64,000 bases of DNA from Azorinus chamasolen (GCA_963576725.1 OY755238.1:31428145-31492144); one strand, 5' to 3'. Numbered from the stretch's first letter, positions 43,086-54,461 are shown. Notes: a model not told the origin generated them from the letters alone. Translations and numbers: made by a program.

Positions 43086-44094
43086 ACCACAGGGGTCTGG
43101 ACCGCTTCATTGGGGTCTATATATGTACTATATAATAACAAGGGTTCCAACTAGCAGAACGGATATCCGTGTACCACGAGTACAAATATGACTGTAACTC
43201 TTACAATTTAAATGATAATTTCGTAATTCTTTCGGCTATTGAAAGCCAATATATTTTTCTATCAAATAAATATAATCTTATAACGGTAACTTATGAACAA
43301 GTATCAATCCAACAATGATTTTCTCAAAATTTCACGTGTTTTTAGGGTCATTGACAAACGTTCGTTCACTCCGGTTTCACTATATCACAGCAATAACCTG
43401 GCAATTTACAGTTCAAAAAATGGCGTGAGTCAATAAAACGAATAAATTCTAACTCCCACCTCCACTTATTTAGTCCCCAGCATCAAAAGAATGATGTAAA
43501 ACTAGCGAGTTTTGTCAGTTTGCTTCAAATCGTCGAGGAAGGAGCCATTGTAAGTGATGTCACGGATTTTCCAACTTTTCCTTCGCTCGTCCAATGAAAT
43601 GGCTCCATTCAAATTTGTTGCAAAATGGCAGCATCCGAAATAGAAACAACGACAGACGGAAAGGCCGCTGTCGCTAGTTGCTTATTTATTAAGAGGACAA
43701 AACAAATGGAGATTGATGATATAATTGGGTTGTTTTATTGAACCACGCCATCTTTTGAACTGAAAATCGCCAGGTTATGGCTGTGATATAGTGAAACTGG
43801 GGTGAACGAACGTTTGTCAATGACCCAGAAAACACGTGAAATTTTCAGAAAATCGTCGTTGGATTGATAATTGCGCGTAAGTTACCGTGAGAAGATTATA
43901 TTTATGTCATAGTAAAATATATTGGCTTTCAATAGCCGAGAGAATTACAAAATTATCATTGAAATTGCAAGAGTTACATTCATATTTGTACTTGTGGTAC
44001 ACGGATGTCCGTTCTGCTAGTTGGAACCCTTGTTATTATATAGTACATATAGACCCGAATGAAGCGGTCCAGGCCCCTATGATTTGTACGAATT
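43081..44094. mobile_element. Long-TIR foldback element, about 1.0 kb
   Basis: Left arm from GTACCACAGGGGTCTGGACC to AAAAAATGGCGTGAG (about 43084-43438). The right arm returns it inverted (about 43742-44090), including GTTCTGCTAGTTGGAACCC and AACGAACGTTTGTCAATGACC. Arms are about 350 bp, roughly 90% alike. The central 300 bp is unique, with no transposase. Confidence 0.85.
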
Positions 44095-44479
44095 ACCTAT
44101 ATTAATTTCAATATATAAGGTTGGTGCCTGTTTAAATTTTGGTATAATTATGTAAGAGTTACCTCCCTTTTATTGATTTCGCATAATCGCGCGCATGAAT
44201 ACACTAGACAAGGGGTGTTCCAGATAAGGATTTCTAGTACGGCTATTTTTAGTAACTCAGCTTATCTAGCACATATGAGAAGCGAGAAATATACTGTCAT
44301 AAGCGCATAGAGCAGACCCTGATCAGACGGCCTCTACAAGACTAGTGTCTATTCTGTTTCAAAGTTGTAAATCGGCGCATGTATGGGGTAAATGGTTAAT
44401 GATCCAACACTTTATCTGTTATTTTACTCTTAATTTCTGTTCATTTCATTTCAGCATCATCTCAATCAACGTTGACATT
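44095..44479 (+). other. Upstream region of the GPCR-like gene
   Basis: Contains a TTAA-type MITE scrap (GCAGACCCTGATCAGACGGC, about 44313) and a mariner-end-like GGGGTGTTCCAG near 44213. A pyrimidine tract ending in TTTCATTTCAG (44455) is a good splice acceptor, so an upstream non-coding exon is likely. Confidence 0.5.
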
Positions 44480-47400
44480 ATGGGTGGCACGAGTTTAAAA
44501 CTATTCGGATGTTTGGTCGTGATAAATTTGAACTGTGTACTTACCAATGGAACAGCATTCTCCTTCGATTATAACTACGATTATCACGAGCTCTGTCCAT
44601 ACTCGACACTGTGTACAAAAGCCCCAAAATTACTCCCTTACAATGACAGCGATATTCCGTGCTGCGTACCCTGTTCATGCGACGACAATTGTCAGCTGAC
44701 CGGCAACTGCTGTCCAGACAAGTTAGATATATCCCATTCTTCTCCGCGTTATCCATGCAGGAGCTCAACACAGGTACTTAGAGATCATTTGCATATTGTC
44801 AAGCGCGTTGATCGAACACCTCCGCAGTACCTAGTCATAGACAGCTGTCCTAACAGGTATGTTCACAGTGGAATATCAAATGAAACAATTAGTCGTTGTT
44901 ACAATGGCACGACATTTGATGATTTGATCTTTGTTACTGGCAGTAGTTTAAATCATGTATATCTAAATGAACACTGTGCTAAATGTAATGGAGAAACGGC
45001 TTACACCAAATGGAACCTATATTTTAACAAGATGGTGGATAATTTACCGTTTCCATCGTTTTATGACAGAGATGAGTACATTACGAGGACAGGAGACATT
45101 GTTGCAATCCCATCGTCCATAAACGTGGCATTGCCATCTTTGTGCAATAATATATATATTGACACTTGCAATCATACAAGGAAATGGGATTTCTACGACA
45201 AAGACTTGGAATATAATTGTTCATTGTTCCGGAATCCTTTTTTGTCAAATGGCATATCCATTACTTACTATTCTAATGTGTATTGTTATTTGTGCAATAT
45301 GCCAAGAGGGACAATTCCAGACTTCCGTTGTAACTTTGTACGAGATACTTTGTTCTCATATAAAAAACGATTGGATTGGTTTGGTGTACCACAATTCTTA
45401 TCGCTTATATCTCGTCGAATTTCAACTGATGAAAGACCATCACAACAAGAGGCACAGTGTGCCAAAGGGCAAGTTTTAGAACCCCTTCAAGTACGTAAAA
45501 GTATATTGTTTTGCTGTATGTTTAATATTATTGAATTATTGACGTAGCAGTTTATTCATCATTTTTCAGGCCTTAAATTGCAATAAAAACGGCGTCTCCT
45601 TAAATTCCAATATGCTACAATTTTTGTGTCACCTGCCGAGAGGCAGTGTGTCGCGTAGGGATCACTTTTCCGTCGTCTGTCTGTCTATTCGTCTGTCCGT
45701 CTGTCTGTCTGTCTGTCCGTCACACTTCCTTTTTTGGCCGTCATTTCTTAACTAATCATTATACATTTAACGTGTATCTTCCTCTCATTGAGGACCGTTG
45801 ATGTCGCTAAGGTTCGTCACTCTACATGCAGTAAGTTTTGAGTTAGTCCCCGTTTTCCGATTTTGCACTCCAAAACTGCACTCTAAAACTGTTTTTGTGT
45901 CACCTGCGAACAGGCGACACGTATATTCCTTCGAACACTCTTGTTAATTACCACGTATGCGGACAAACTTCGAGACATTACTGACTGAGTTTCAAACAGC
46001 TTGAATCATGTGTGTAGCATCTCTTGAATATACATACTATTTGCGAGTACCAGATAGGTTGTAATTAACAGGCTAAAACAAGGTTTTTTCCACCAATTCG
46101 AGAAGTTTACACATACCCTTGAAATTAGGAATTTTGTCTGATTTTGGAATGTTTAGCTGTAAGATTTCCCTCCTACAAATGTCAGTTGCAAACACAAGAG
46201 ACCAATTCATGCCACAACATGCAAAATTCATAAACAAACAACATACCCCGATCATACAACTCCTGTAGGAGCTGTCTGATCACAGTTTGTTTATTAATTT
46301 AGAGGATTTGCTATGACTGAAATTTCTGGCTAAACACGTGTACCTTTGAATTGGGAAAAGCACACTTTGTGACGATTCTAAAGAGTGGTCACAACATATG
46401 GTTTGATTGAGGCATAACAGTTTTAGTTATCGAAATACACCATATCTGCGGATCTGCAAACAAGCAAATTATGTTTGATTTTCCCTCCCTATAACAACTC
46501 CCTCTGAACAACACAAACATTAATCGTATCCCAAAGGGTGTCGTTGTAGAGAGGGAGAAATGTACCCGTTTCCGTCAATTTTCTGGCTAAATACTTATAA
46601 TAACCTCTCAATTGGGATTTGTTTTCAATATGAAAACGGGGAAAACGCATTTTTGCCTTTAGGAACATAGTCCAATAACGGTTATAACACATTACACCGA
46701 AACTTCAACCTTTCTTTCGGATAACATATTTGTACGTTATGGGAATGCTATATACCGTCAGGTAATTGGTATTCCTATGGGTACGATTTGTGCACCACTT
46801 GTCGCGGATTTTTTTTGTACTGCTATGAGAGGGATTTCATGTTACGTTTGAATCCACAATTATAAGATGTTATAAAAGCCTTCAATGAAACTTCTCGATA
46901 TTTGGATGGTATTTTTAACTAAGATAACCCTTTCTTTGATGCTCTGATTCCTACAATTTATCCTAAGACGACCTCATAAATCCAGAAACGGAAGGAGAAC
47001 GTCGGATATCTGTACTATTTTGTTTTTGTCGTACCCGTTATTACTTTTCTATAGTTACTCTGTTTGCATCTTACTGAAATGTTTTGGTTATACATGCACT
47101 TTTCCACTGTAGTTGCAATCGCGGTTGTTGTAGATTAGTCGGAGAGGGGATACGTTTATTTACACTGTTTGTCTTTAAGCGTGAGGATGGAATAATTGTG
47201 AGGTTGGGCGCCCAAAAACCGGTTTACCCCCCCCCCCCAGTTCCAAGGCGGTACTTTCATCGTCCCCCTATTGTATGTTTGTTTTGTCTTTGTGCATCTC
47301 TTGATGTTTTTATAGTTATGTACATGTGCTGTTTCCTTGTGTTGCTGTTCGGGCGGCTGTTTGTTCTGTACATTTGCTGTTTTCTTGTGTTGCTGTTCAG

Positions 47401-49614
47401 ACTGCTGTTTGTTCTGTATGTGGTTTTTCCTGCATGACTCATTTTTGTATTTTTCTTATGATTACAGTATATGCTATACCTTAACGCATTTGTGTGTATT
47501 CTTTATATTCTTCACTGTGACGTCACGTAGCTCTCATTCGACTGAAAGTTACTTTCGTATTTGTATTAGCCATTTCGTTCACATATATATGCTTTTTTCA
47601 CACATTTGCTAACAGAGTTGTCCAAAATAATGGTATGCTCTGTCTGCTAATCGAATTTGTTTTACTTCCTATTATAGCTACAGTGTTCATTATTACTTTT
47701 GTCCTTGAATATTCAGTAAGTATGGAACATTGGAATATAGATTAGGGAAAGGGTTAAAGGGGAAATAGTCAAATGTCAGAGAATTGCCAGGATACTCGTA
47801 TGTTTTGAAAACAAGATAGATTCAGGGCCATATGCAGTAAAACCTCTCTATAACGGCCACTAAATTACATGAAGTATTTTGTGTTAAAGGCATGTGGTTG
47901 CTAAAAGTAATGTGAAAGTAAAACAGAACTCTCCTATAGGAGCGTTCTGTTTTATTTTCACCTCATTTTAAAGCATCCACCTGCCCTAAATACCAACTAA
48001 TTAACACAATTTAGTGGTTGTTATAGAGACTGCATTTTAAACTTCTTAAAAAGTTTACATATGTTATGATAGAAAGACCAGTTGTTGCAGTGTCAGGGAA
48101 ATTCGAAATTACGTCTGGGAAATGTCAGGGAATTAAGTTTCGTCTGGTTTGTGGCAACCCTGATTTATGTTAAATTGATTCATATTTATATTATATTATC
48201 TGGATCCAAACCAGTTGCATACCGAGGGCTTGGTGCAAAACGTGTCTAAATCCTTCACAAAGTGAAGGAGTTAGAATAGTTTTGCACCAAGCCCTCGATA
48301 GGTAATCACAGATGCGACACTGGCAGCGACAGAGTTACCCTTTACATAATGATGAAATACTGACGTCATAATGACGTCTCAATTTCTACAATGGCGTATG
48401 GAATTCTGGGGGGTTTCGAGGTAGTGGCTGAATCTGTATAATAAAATCTATAATGTATCATAAGAAAGTCGTCTAATCTGTCTCTGCTCTTTTTCCAAAG
48501 ACGTTAACCCCTTCCTTCATATAAACATGTTTTCACGTATTTGCAAACAGAGTAGACCCAGATCAGACGGCTCCTATTGGATCAGGGTCTATTCTGTTTG
48601 CTAATGGAATTTGAAAGACCCGTGTCTTTACTTCCTAAATGGCTACAATGTTCTACTTTCCATATTTCATTATAACTATGAATTTTGACCACGAATATTC
48701 AGTAGGTACTAACATTTGGAATACACACAGAACAGGGAAAGGGTTAAAAGGTGCCATTAGCTGGTAAAGTGTTTCATTGACATAATTCGTCCTTTCTGGC
48801 GTAACATTCTTAGTGTATCCAGCGTTGTTAAATGACTTAACATTCAAACCCAAACGACGTTCTGTTCCGACCTCATTAGTTGAAAACATAGCTCCTGATA
48901 AGATGCGTAAATTAAAACATTTTCAAGAATAACTCCGGTTTTCTCAACACAACCCTATGTTGTGACGCATCTTTATTATCGTCTCAAATAGCATAGGATT
49001 TAGTGTGGCGAAATCTCGATTTTAGTACTTGTGTATGCATGTTAATTTTATCTGTTGCTCTGTGAAAATGGTTAATACTGAGTTAGACAGGCCCACCTGT
49101 TTCGAGTATAACTAGAGTTTGCTTTTGAGAAAAACATATGTCTCCCCCGGACCCATAAGAGGAATGAAATCACTCCCAGGCACCCTCTACCCTGGCACCC
49201 ATAAGAGGAATAAATTCATATGTCAAAATAGTATAGGAGGAGTTAGCTGCACAATACTTTTTCGCTAAATTACTCTATATAAGGAAAAATTTCAAAGGGC
49301 CATAACTTCTGTTAAAATTTCTGTTGTTGCAGCCAAACTTCCAAACCACATGTCCATCCACACATATAGCTGGTTCATTTGTAAAAGTTGGAAGTAAATC
49401 CCTCAAATAGTGTAGGAGGAGTTAGCTGCACAAGACTTTTTCACTATATATTCTATATAAGGAAAAACTACAAAGGGCCATAACTTCTGTCAAAATTGTT
49501 GCAATCAAAATTCCAAACCACATGACCATCCTCACATATAACTGGTTCATATGTAAAAGGAAATCCCTCTAATAGTGTAGGAGGAGTTAGCTGCACATGG
49601 ATTTTAACAGACAG

Positions 49615-49647
<33 letters not shown>

Positions 49648-51960
49648 AAGCACTCCTTTAGGGGAGGGAGACATAATAAACAATTCAGCATTATATAGAT
49701 TGAAGAACAGAATTTGTGTATACGTAAATGTATAGGCCTTTTCAGTTCTTTCAGAACAACTACGTACAGGTCAATACATATATAACATAATATATCATAC
49801 GAGCCAAGCCTAAATTACTACACGATAAAATATATGATAGTTACGGCTGTCATAGTAGATTGCGTAACTTAGGGATCATAATACAGTTGGTAGTACCGCA
49901 AAGCCTCTGTAATACGACTACTTAAAAGAAACCTGGGTCCATGCTTATAAAGCTTTTAGTTGAGTCTGAGTTTCGTTCTCATGCTTTTGATTGGTCAGAT
50001 TTGAGTTCTCAAGCTTTTGATTGGTCAGATTTGAGCCAAAGGCTCAAATCTGACCAATCAAAAGCTTGAGAACGATCTCAGACTCAACTAAAAGCTTTAT
50101 AAGCATGGACCCAGCTTTTAAAAAATAAACAGTTGGTAGGTTAATGCAGAACAAAATGTATGCAGAAAGCTACCATTTATTTATACAGACCCATAGGTCT
50201 GATTAGGATCTCCTCTATTTAGTTATGATATAATTTAGATTATACAGTTTCTACAATGGCAACCATTTTTAAAAAATAATTTAATTAATATTCATGATGT
50301 TATTATTTCTTTCTTGAATATTCATGGATTAAAGGTTTAATAAATTATGTGGTGGCATTAGCGACACTGTACTATATGATCTTCAGTAAGACTGATGCTT
50401 ATGTGAACTTCAGCAAGACTGGTGCCTGTGTGATCTTCGGTAAGACTAGTGCCCCTGCGATCTTCACTAGTACTTTTCCCTGCGTGGTCTTCAGTAAGAA
50501 TGACTGTGTGATCTTCAGTAAGACGTGTATTTGTCAAATATATTTAACCTTTTCCTTATTCTAAATGTCTTCCAAATGTCCATACTTACTTATATTCATG
50601 AACACATTAAGGGAGATGGAAATGTGTAGTCATTTTAGAAAGTAAAGAAACATATCTATCAAATTCTATTAACTCATTTTTCCCACGATCCCATATATTG
50701 GACGTAGGCAAACAATGTAGACTCGGATCAGACGCCGCATAATATACTTACTGTATATTCATGATTACATTAAGGGAGATGGAAAAGTGTAGTCATTTTA
50801 GAAAGTAAAGAAACAGACCTATCAAATTCTATTAACCAATTTTCTCCAATGATCCCATATATGGGACGTAGGCAAACAATGTAGACTCTGATCAGACGCC
50901 GCATCATACAGCGTCTGATCAGAGTCTACATTGTTTGCTGATAATTCAATATAAAACAAAACAAAAATGAAAATTTAGACCAGAAACCCCTTAGATAAAA
51001 GATAGACTAATCCAATATATAAGCATGGAAGAATCCACTGGAAGCAAATGGGTTAACAAATAGATCAGACCCTGGTCAGAGGACTCTTTTAGGTCTACTG
51101 TTTGAAAATGCCGGAAATCACAATATGAAGGAAAGGGCTTATAAACTATTTCTACGTTATTGTTCGACATACTAACTTTTGAATGTTACTTCTTATTGAT
51201 TTAATTTCAGATGCAATGTGTAGATCTGCTTTGCCCAATGGACGCCTTTCCAGAAAACGGAGACTGTGTGTCAACAATAGGCAATACAGTTGGTACCATA
51301 ATGCTTGTCATCTTCGACATACTGTTACCGGGTGATATAAATAAACACTCGATTAATCTGTCTGTTTTTATGAAAGAAATTGAAAGTGCGTTAAAAACCA
51401 CATTTGCAACAGACACTGGAGCATGTGACGTTTGCAGCATCAGCATTGAGTTAAGAGAAATAAGAAGCACACTGAGTTTGGTAGTATCGTCTAATTACGA
51501 CTGTAATCATATTCAAATGTTAACAATTATAGCGTCTTTTTTCCGCATTAGACCGTTTCAAATGTGCTCAGAAAGTTTAATGAAAAATGTTTCGCTGGTC
51601 GGTAGATTCGACATAGCAACTCGCCGTGTACCAATGATTGGCAGTCAGTTTTTGGGAAAACCAACATGTACCGCCTTCAGTAAGCGATACGCTTTAAGTA
51701 CTGTACACTGTTCAAGTCTGACAGCAAATGTGTCTGAAGTAAGACGTTTAGTAAGGGATGAAAACATCGTTGAAGAAATAATTGCGCATGGATTTCACAG
51801 TACTAACGATACATTTAAAATGTGCCTTGACGAGTATAAGACTATACTGCATTCCAAAAACACAGGCTCCTTTCACATAGGTTATGGAATCATATCATTA
51901 CTTGGTTTGAGTATGGTACCGGTATATGTCAGCTTCCAGCGTATTATTACCGTTCAATAG
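44480..51960 (+). CDS. GPCR-like ectodomain protein (2 exons seen: 44480-45490, 51211-51960)
   Basis: Spliced model of 586 residues. I start at ATG 44480 because it opens a signal-peptide-like MGGTSLKLFGCLVVINLNC just after a likely acceptor. Residues 61-80 form a somatomedin-B-like knot (CCVPCSCDDNC....CCPD). Later come NEHCAKCN (163-170) and YCYLCN (268-273) modules seen in molluscan Methuselah/adhesion-type receptors. Exon 1 ends at a GTACGT donor (45491) and exon 2 follows TTAATTTCAG (51210). Both are phase 0, and the join restores a C..GQVLEPLQ|MQC...C......GDC motif typical just before the stalk. At least eight N-glycosylation sites. One membrane segment (about 558-577, YGIISLLGLSMVPVYVSF) resembles TM1, then a stop. 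Either a single-pass truncated receptor, or a weak donor at GLSM|GTACCG leads to 7TM exons outside the window. Confidence 0.7.
45628..45930. repeat. GTGTCACCTGC-flanked repeat with GTCT/GTCC microsatellite
   Basis: TTTTTGTGTCACCTGC occurs at 45622 and 45891, each followed by a short AGGCGACAC-like stem. Between them is (GTCT/GTCC)n at 45675-45722. Plausibly the same broad class as the tandem-core elements. Confidence 0.5.
46728..46965 (+). pseudogene. Penelope-like element reverse transcriptase fragment
   Basis: Reads RQVIGIPMGTICAPLVADF, then after a shift in a T8 run (about 46810) YCYERDFMLRLNPQL, a stop, DVIKAFNETSRYLDG, a stop, and DNPFFDALIPTIYPK. IGIPMG..CAPLVADLF and SRYLDD followed by a PTIYP motif are hallmarks of Penelope-like RTs in molluscs. 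Here the second catalytic Asp is Gly (YLDG). Only about 80 codons survive, with two stops and one shift. Confidence 0.75.
47200..47460. repeat. TG-rich dispersed repeat with C13 run
   Basis: GGTTGGGCGCCCAAAAACCGG, a C run at 47227-47239, GTTCCAAGGCGGTACT, then tandem CTTGTGTTGCTGTTC units (47335, 47383). Inverse of 25290-25480 and 42300-42490. Cys-rich frames are artefacts of this composition. Confidence 0.6.
47590..47757. mobile_element. TTAA-type MITE, CCCTTTCCC family, core deleted
   Basis: ACATTTGCTAACAGAGTTG left part; GAATATTCAGTAAGTATGG and GATTAGGGAAAGGGTTAA right part. The palindromic centre is missing. Confidence 0.65.
47833..48033. mobile_element. TA-type palindromic MITE, right end eroded
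   Basis: CAGTAAAACCTCTCTATAAC left; GTTATAGAGACTGCATTTTA right. Centre CTCTCCTATAGGAGCG. Confidence 0.8.
48222..48306. repeat. Foldback, CCGAGGGCTTGGTGCAAAAC
   Basis: Arms CGAGGGCTTGGTGCAAAAC and GTTTTGCACCAAGCCCTCG surround TCCTTCACAAAGTGAAGGA. About 38 bp arms. Confidence 0.8.
48504..48747. mobile_element. TTAA-flanked MITE, CCCTTTCCC family
   Basis: TTAACCCCTTCCTTCATATA left, AACAGGGAAAGGGTTAA right. The central hairpin is shortened (GACGGCTCCTATTGGATCAG). Confidence 0.85.
49140..49680. repeat. Tandem-core element with GACA/GACG microsatellite
   Basis: Units with AGTGTAGGAGGAGTTAGCTG at about 49230, 49420 and 49577 (period about 160-190 bp) and AAAGGGCCATAACTTCTGT. They are followed by (GACA/GACG)n at 49611-49648 and a CCTTTAGGGGAGGGAGACAT end. 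Same architecture as 16998-17900, inverted. Confidence 0.6.
49932..50114. mobile_element. Foldback MITE, GGGTCCATGCTTATAAAG family
   Basis: CCTGGGTCCATGCTTATAAA left, TTTATAAGCATGGACCCAG right. Here the left arm has the extra tandem TTGATTGGTCAGATTTGAG unit. Confidence 0.85.
50345..50530. repeat. Minisatellite, about 30-36 bp unit
   Basis: Five to six copies of GATCTTCAGTAAGACTGRTG-like units with TGTGTGATCTTCAGTAAGA. The 71-codon frame over it is the repeat read in one phase. Confidence 0.75.
50578..50905. repeat. Tandem duplication, about 165 bp unit
   Basis: ACATTAAGGGAGATGGAAA, TTTTAGAAAGTAAAGAAACA and GGACGTAGGCAAACAATGTA occur in two successive units (50578-50740 and 50745-50905), each running into part of the TTAA element annotated next. 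Confidence 0.8.
50832..51056. mobile_element. TTAA-flanked MITE, CCAATTTTCTCC family
   Basis: TTAACCAATTTTCTCCAATG left; AGCAAATGGGTTAA right. The central hairpin ATGTAGACTCTGATCAGACG is inverted across CCGCATCATACAGCG. It lies about 150 bp upstream of the exon 2 acceptor of the GPCR-like gene. Confidence 0.8.
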
Positions 51961-51984
51961 CACCCCTTAATCCGTCGGTTCCAG

Positions 51985-52198
51985 TTTCTAATTGTAATCT
52001 GCAACCAAATTTTGTTAGACCTTTCGCTAAAATAAGTAAATGAGATAAATAAATGAAAATTTCAAAATAATAAAACACAGATATAGAACTGGAGATTGAG
52101 ACAAAAAGAAAAGACCCTGATCATAGCCGCTTTTCTGATCTTGGAATTCAATAAGTGTTGTGGTGTATTTTTGCGACATTGGCGGTAAAAGGGTTACA
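51985..52198. mobile_element. TTAA-type MITE, CGCCAATGTCGC family (inverted, eroded)
   Basis: Starts near TCTAATTGTAATCTGCAACC; ends GCGACATTGGCGGTAAAAGG. The core is AAAGACCCTGATCATAGCCG. It begins about 25 bp after the GPCR-like stop, so it would lie in its 3' UTR. Confidence 0.65.
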
Positions 52199-52560
52199 GT
52201 AGCCATGTTTGGCTACTGACCGTTCCAAGGCGGTACTCCTGCCCCCCCCCTCCCACCACCGTAGCCATTTTTGGCTACTGACCGTTCCAAGGCGATACTC
52301 CTGTTTTCACCCTATGGACATCTTTGTTATTTAATATGCTTAATGTTCACTGGTTTTTCGTCTTGATATGCGTCCCATTGGGTTTTGTCTTGTGGCTGTG
52401 CCGTTTCTTGTTTGATGGTGTTTGGTGCAGTGTCCTTTCGTATGTGGCTCTCTCTGTTTGGCTGTTTTTTCTCACATAAATCCGTTGGCTCGTGAATATG
52501 TATGCAACGATGTATCATGTCATAGATATTCAATAACTGATTGTTGGTTTTTAGTATACA
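52199..52560. repeat. TG-rich dispersed repeat with duplicated GTAGCCATKTTTGGCTACTG
   Basis: GGCTACTGACCGTTCCAAGG occurs at about 52212 and 52273 beside GGCGGTACTCCTG and a C9 run. It is followed by TG-rich sequence like 47270-47450. Confidence 0.6.
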
Positions 52561-53317
52561 TAAAGTGGGAAATAAAATTAGGTCAATAAATTTGGGTCTA
52601 CTCTGTGTACAATGGCGTAAAATACGTCCCTTTCAGGTAAAGTGTTTAAGTGATAGTCTCTACTAACAACTCGTTTTTAAAGTGGCTAAAATTGCACAAA
52701 TCATGTGTTTATATGCTGCAAAGAAGTATTTTACAATAAAATCATTCAAATAAACGCTGAAGAAGTCAACCTCCACGTCCTTGATGTCGAAGACCTCGAT
52801 GTTTTTCTTTAATGTATGAGTATTGATTCGGGTTTCGTAAATGTTCGACATAGGCAGATAATATTTTGTTGTACAACAGAGGCATTGTCGATATACGTTC
52901 AATTTGACGGTCTTCATGAGAATGGTTCAACATAACAAATGCGAGGTTTTATTATGCTATTGAAAATATGTATTTATTGTAGGGATTACCACTTTAAAGG
53001 GGCGTATTCTTTTGATAGCTTACTTTGTGTCCGGTTGCAACAGGTGATTCAATTAAGAAACACTTTTGGAACGATACATCGTTTAAAACAAGTATTAATG
53101 AATTGTGCGATATCCTAGCGTAGCATATATTAACATTAAAATACTACGTTATATAGCTGTCGATAATCTATCAGCATAAGATGGTTAACTATGTAAATAA
53201 ACGACAAAGACAAGCAGAATATTTGTGTTCTTTTTATATGTGCTTGAAAACAGGATAGGATTAGATTAATAACTTAACACGGCAAAACATTTCGGTGCCA
53301 AATTTCTAATTCTGCAA
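52561..53317. other. Unassigned sequence with one dispersed repeat
   Basis: 52866-53000 (GGCATTGTCGATATACGTTC, GAAAATATGTATTTATTGTA) recurs diverged at 63600-63727. The 84-codon minus frame (52663-52917) has no domain. Confidence 0.45.
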
Positions 53318-53478
53318 TCCAAGCAGGTGGCTGCTTAAAGTTAAGCAAGGTGAAAGTAGAACAAAACGCTCCTATATGAGCGTTCTGTTTTACTTTCGCC
53401 TTGCTTTAAGCAGTCACTTGCCTTTAACACAAACTACTTGATGTAATTTAGTCACCGTTATAGAGAGGTTTTACTGTA
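53318..53478. mobile_element. TA-type MITE, left end missing
   Basis: GCAGGTGGCTGCTTAAAG arm, centre CGCTCCTATATGAGCG, right end TATAGAGAGGTTTTACTGTA. Confidence 0.8.
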
Positions 53479-53579
53479 TGTGCGGATATTGAACTCTTTC
53501 AGCTTCACTCTTTCAGTGTCCACTGAGGGAAACTGTTTACACAGGAAAACAGTACCTAGTTATAGTCTACGTTCTGTCC

Positions 53580-53816
53580 TAATGACCGCTCAGCCGACTG
53601 TACATTTACTCCCCTGGTCATTGAGCCATTGACCTACAATATTGAGCACTGCTAACATATGGCGCAATCATACAGCCGCAGTACCGGCGAGTGACCCTCA
53701 TAGGTACCCATTTAACCCCTGGGTGGAGAGGATGTGCGGGTGGGAGACGAAAAAGCGTCTCTGAAATATCCGGGAGGGACCGGGATTTGAACCCCGGACC
53801 TCCAGACTGATAGAAC
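53580..53816 (-). mobile_element. tRNA-derived SINE, 5'-truncated copy
   Basis: Minus strand: B box GGGGTTCAAATCCCGGTCCC, then the body to CGGCTGAGCGGTCATT. The A-box portion is missing, since sequence departs at about 53813. Matches 57971-58231 and 58483-58742. Confidence 0.8.
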
Positions 53817-53998
53817 AGAAGATTCATGTAGGATTCATCTTATCAGTGTATACACCGTTTGCCATTCAACATTCATTTCAACTACACGTGTATTGTCCAT
53901 ATCCACGCTTTACTTCTTACATGTTACCGCATTTGCAAAGAGAGTACACTGAGATCGGAAAACCATTCGATCTGGGTCTGCTCTTTTTGTTGACGGAA

Positions 53999-54160
53999 CT
54001 ACAGTAAAACCCATTTAAACTGGAATTATAGTAGAGAGGAATTTAGATACTTTAGGCAGGTGACTTTAAAGCCGGTTAAAGCTCATAGAGGAGCTTTCTG
54101 CATGATTTTCACCCTACATTGTCTATTACACACTGCCTGAGTAGATTAGATTATTTGAAT
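53999..54160. mobile_element. TA-type MITE fragment
   Basis: TACAGTAAAACCCATTTAAA left; GCAGGTGACTTTAAAG and GAGGAGCTTTCTGCATGATT inner arm. The right end merges into the minisatellite. Confidence 0.6.
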
Positions 54161-54455
54161 TTACAGTAAACAATATTTGAGTAGATTAGATTGGTCGAAT
54201 GTAAGTAAACGTTGAAAAATAAATGAAAATATGGAGGTCAAACTGCTGCACCCTGCCTCAGGCCACGAACTTATCAATCACCCCTCGTATCGGAGTAGAT
54301 TGAGTAGATTGGATTGGTCGAATTTACAGTAAACAAAATTGGAGTAGATTGGGTTGGTCGAATTTACAGTAAACAAAATTGGAGTAGATTGAAATGGTCG
54401 AATTTACAGTATACAATATTGGAGTAGATTGGATTGGTCGAATTTTACCGTAAAC
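54140..54455. repeat. Minisatellite, about 40-47 bp unit
   Basis: Units with GGAGTAGATTGGATTGGTCG followed by AATTTACAGTAAACAA, at least five copies, interrupted at about 54205-54290 by unrelated sequence. Confidence 0.85.
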
Positions 54456-54461
54456 AATGCA

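Larger units (their letters stand above)
45491..51210 (+). other. 5.7 kb intron of the GPCR-like gene, repeat-filled
   Basis: Phase-0 intron. Besides annotated elements it has unassigned AT-rich stretches at 45930-46690, 46990-47200, 48050-48210, 48750-49130 and 49690-49930. A hairpin of GTGTCACCTGC/GCAGGTGACAC-like words flanks 45630-45930. No other gene is visible. Confidence 0.65.

Noticed and set aside
44207..44235. GGGGTGTTCCAG similar to a mariner end
   Set aside because: Only about a dozen bases match, no partner end or TA pair found; possible relic but unsupported.
50349..50564. 71-codon frame with repeated FSKTxAxVxF units
   Set aside because: It is the translation of a roughly 33 bp minisatellite in one phase, inside an intron.
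52663..52917. 84-codon minus-strand frame downstream of the receptor gene
   Set aside because: Half of it lies in a dispersed repeat shared with 63600-63727; no domain or transcript signal.
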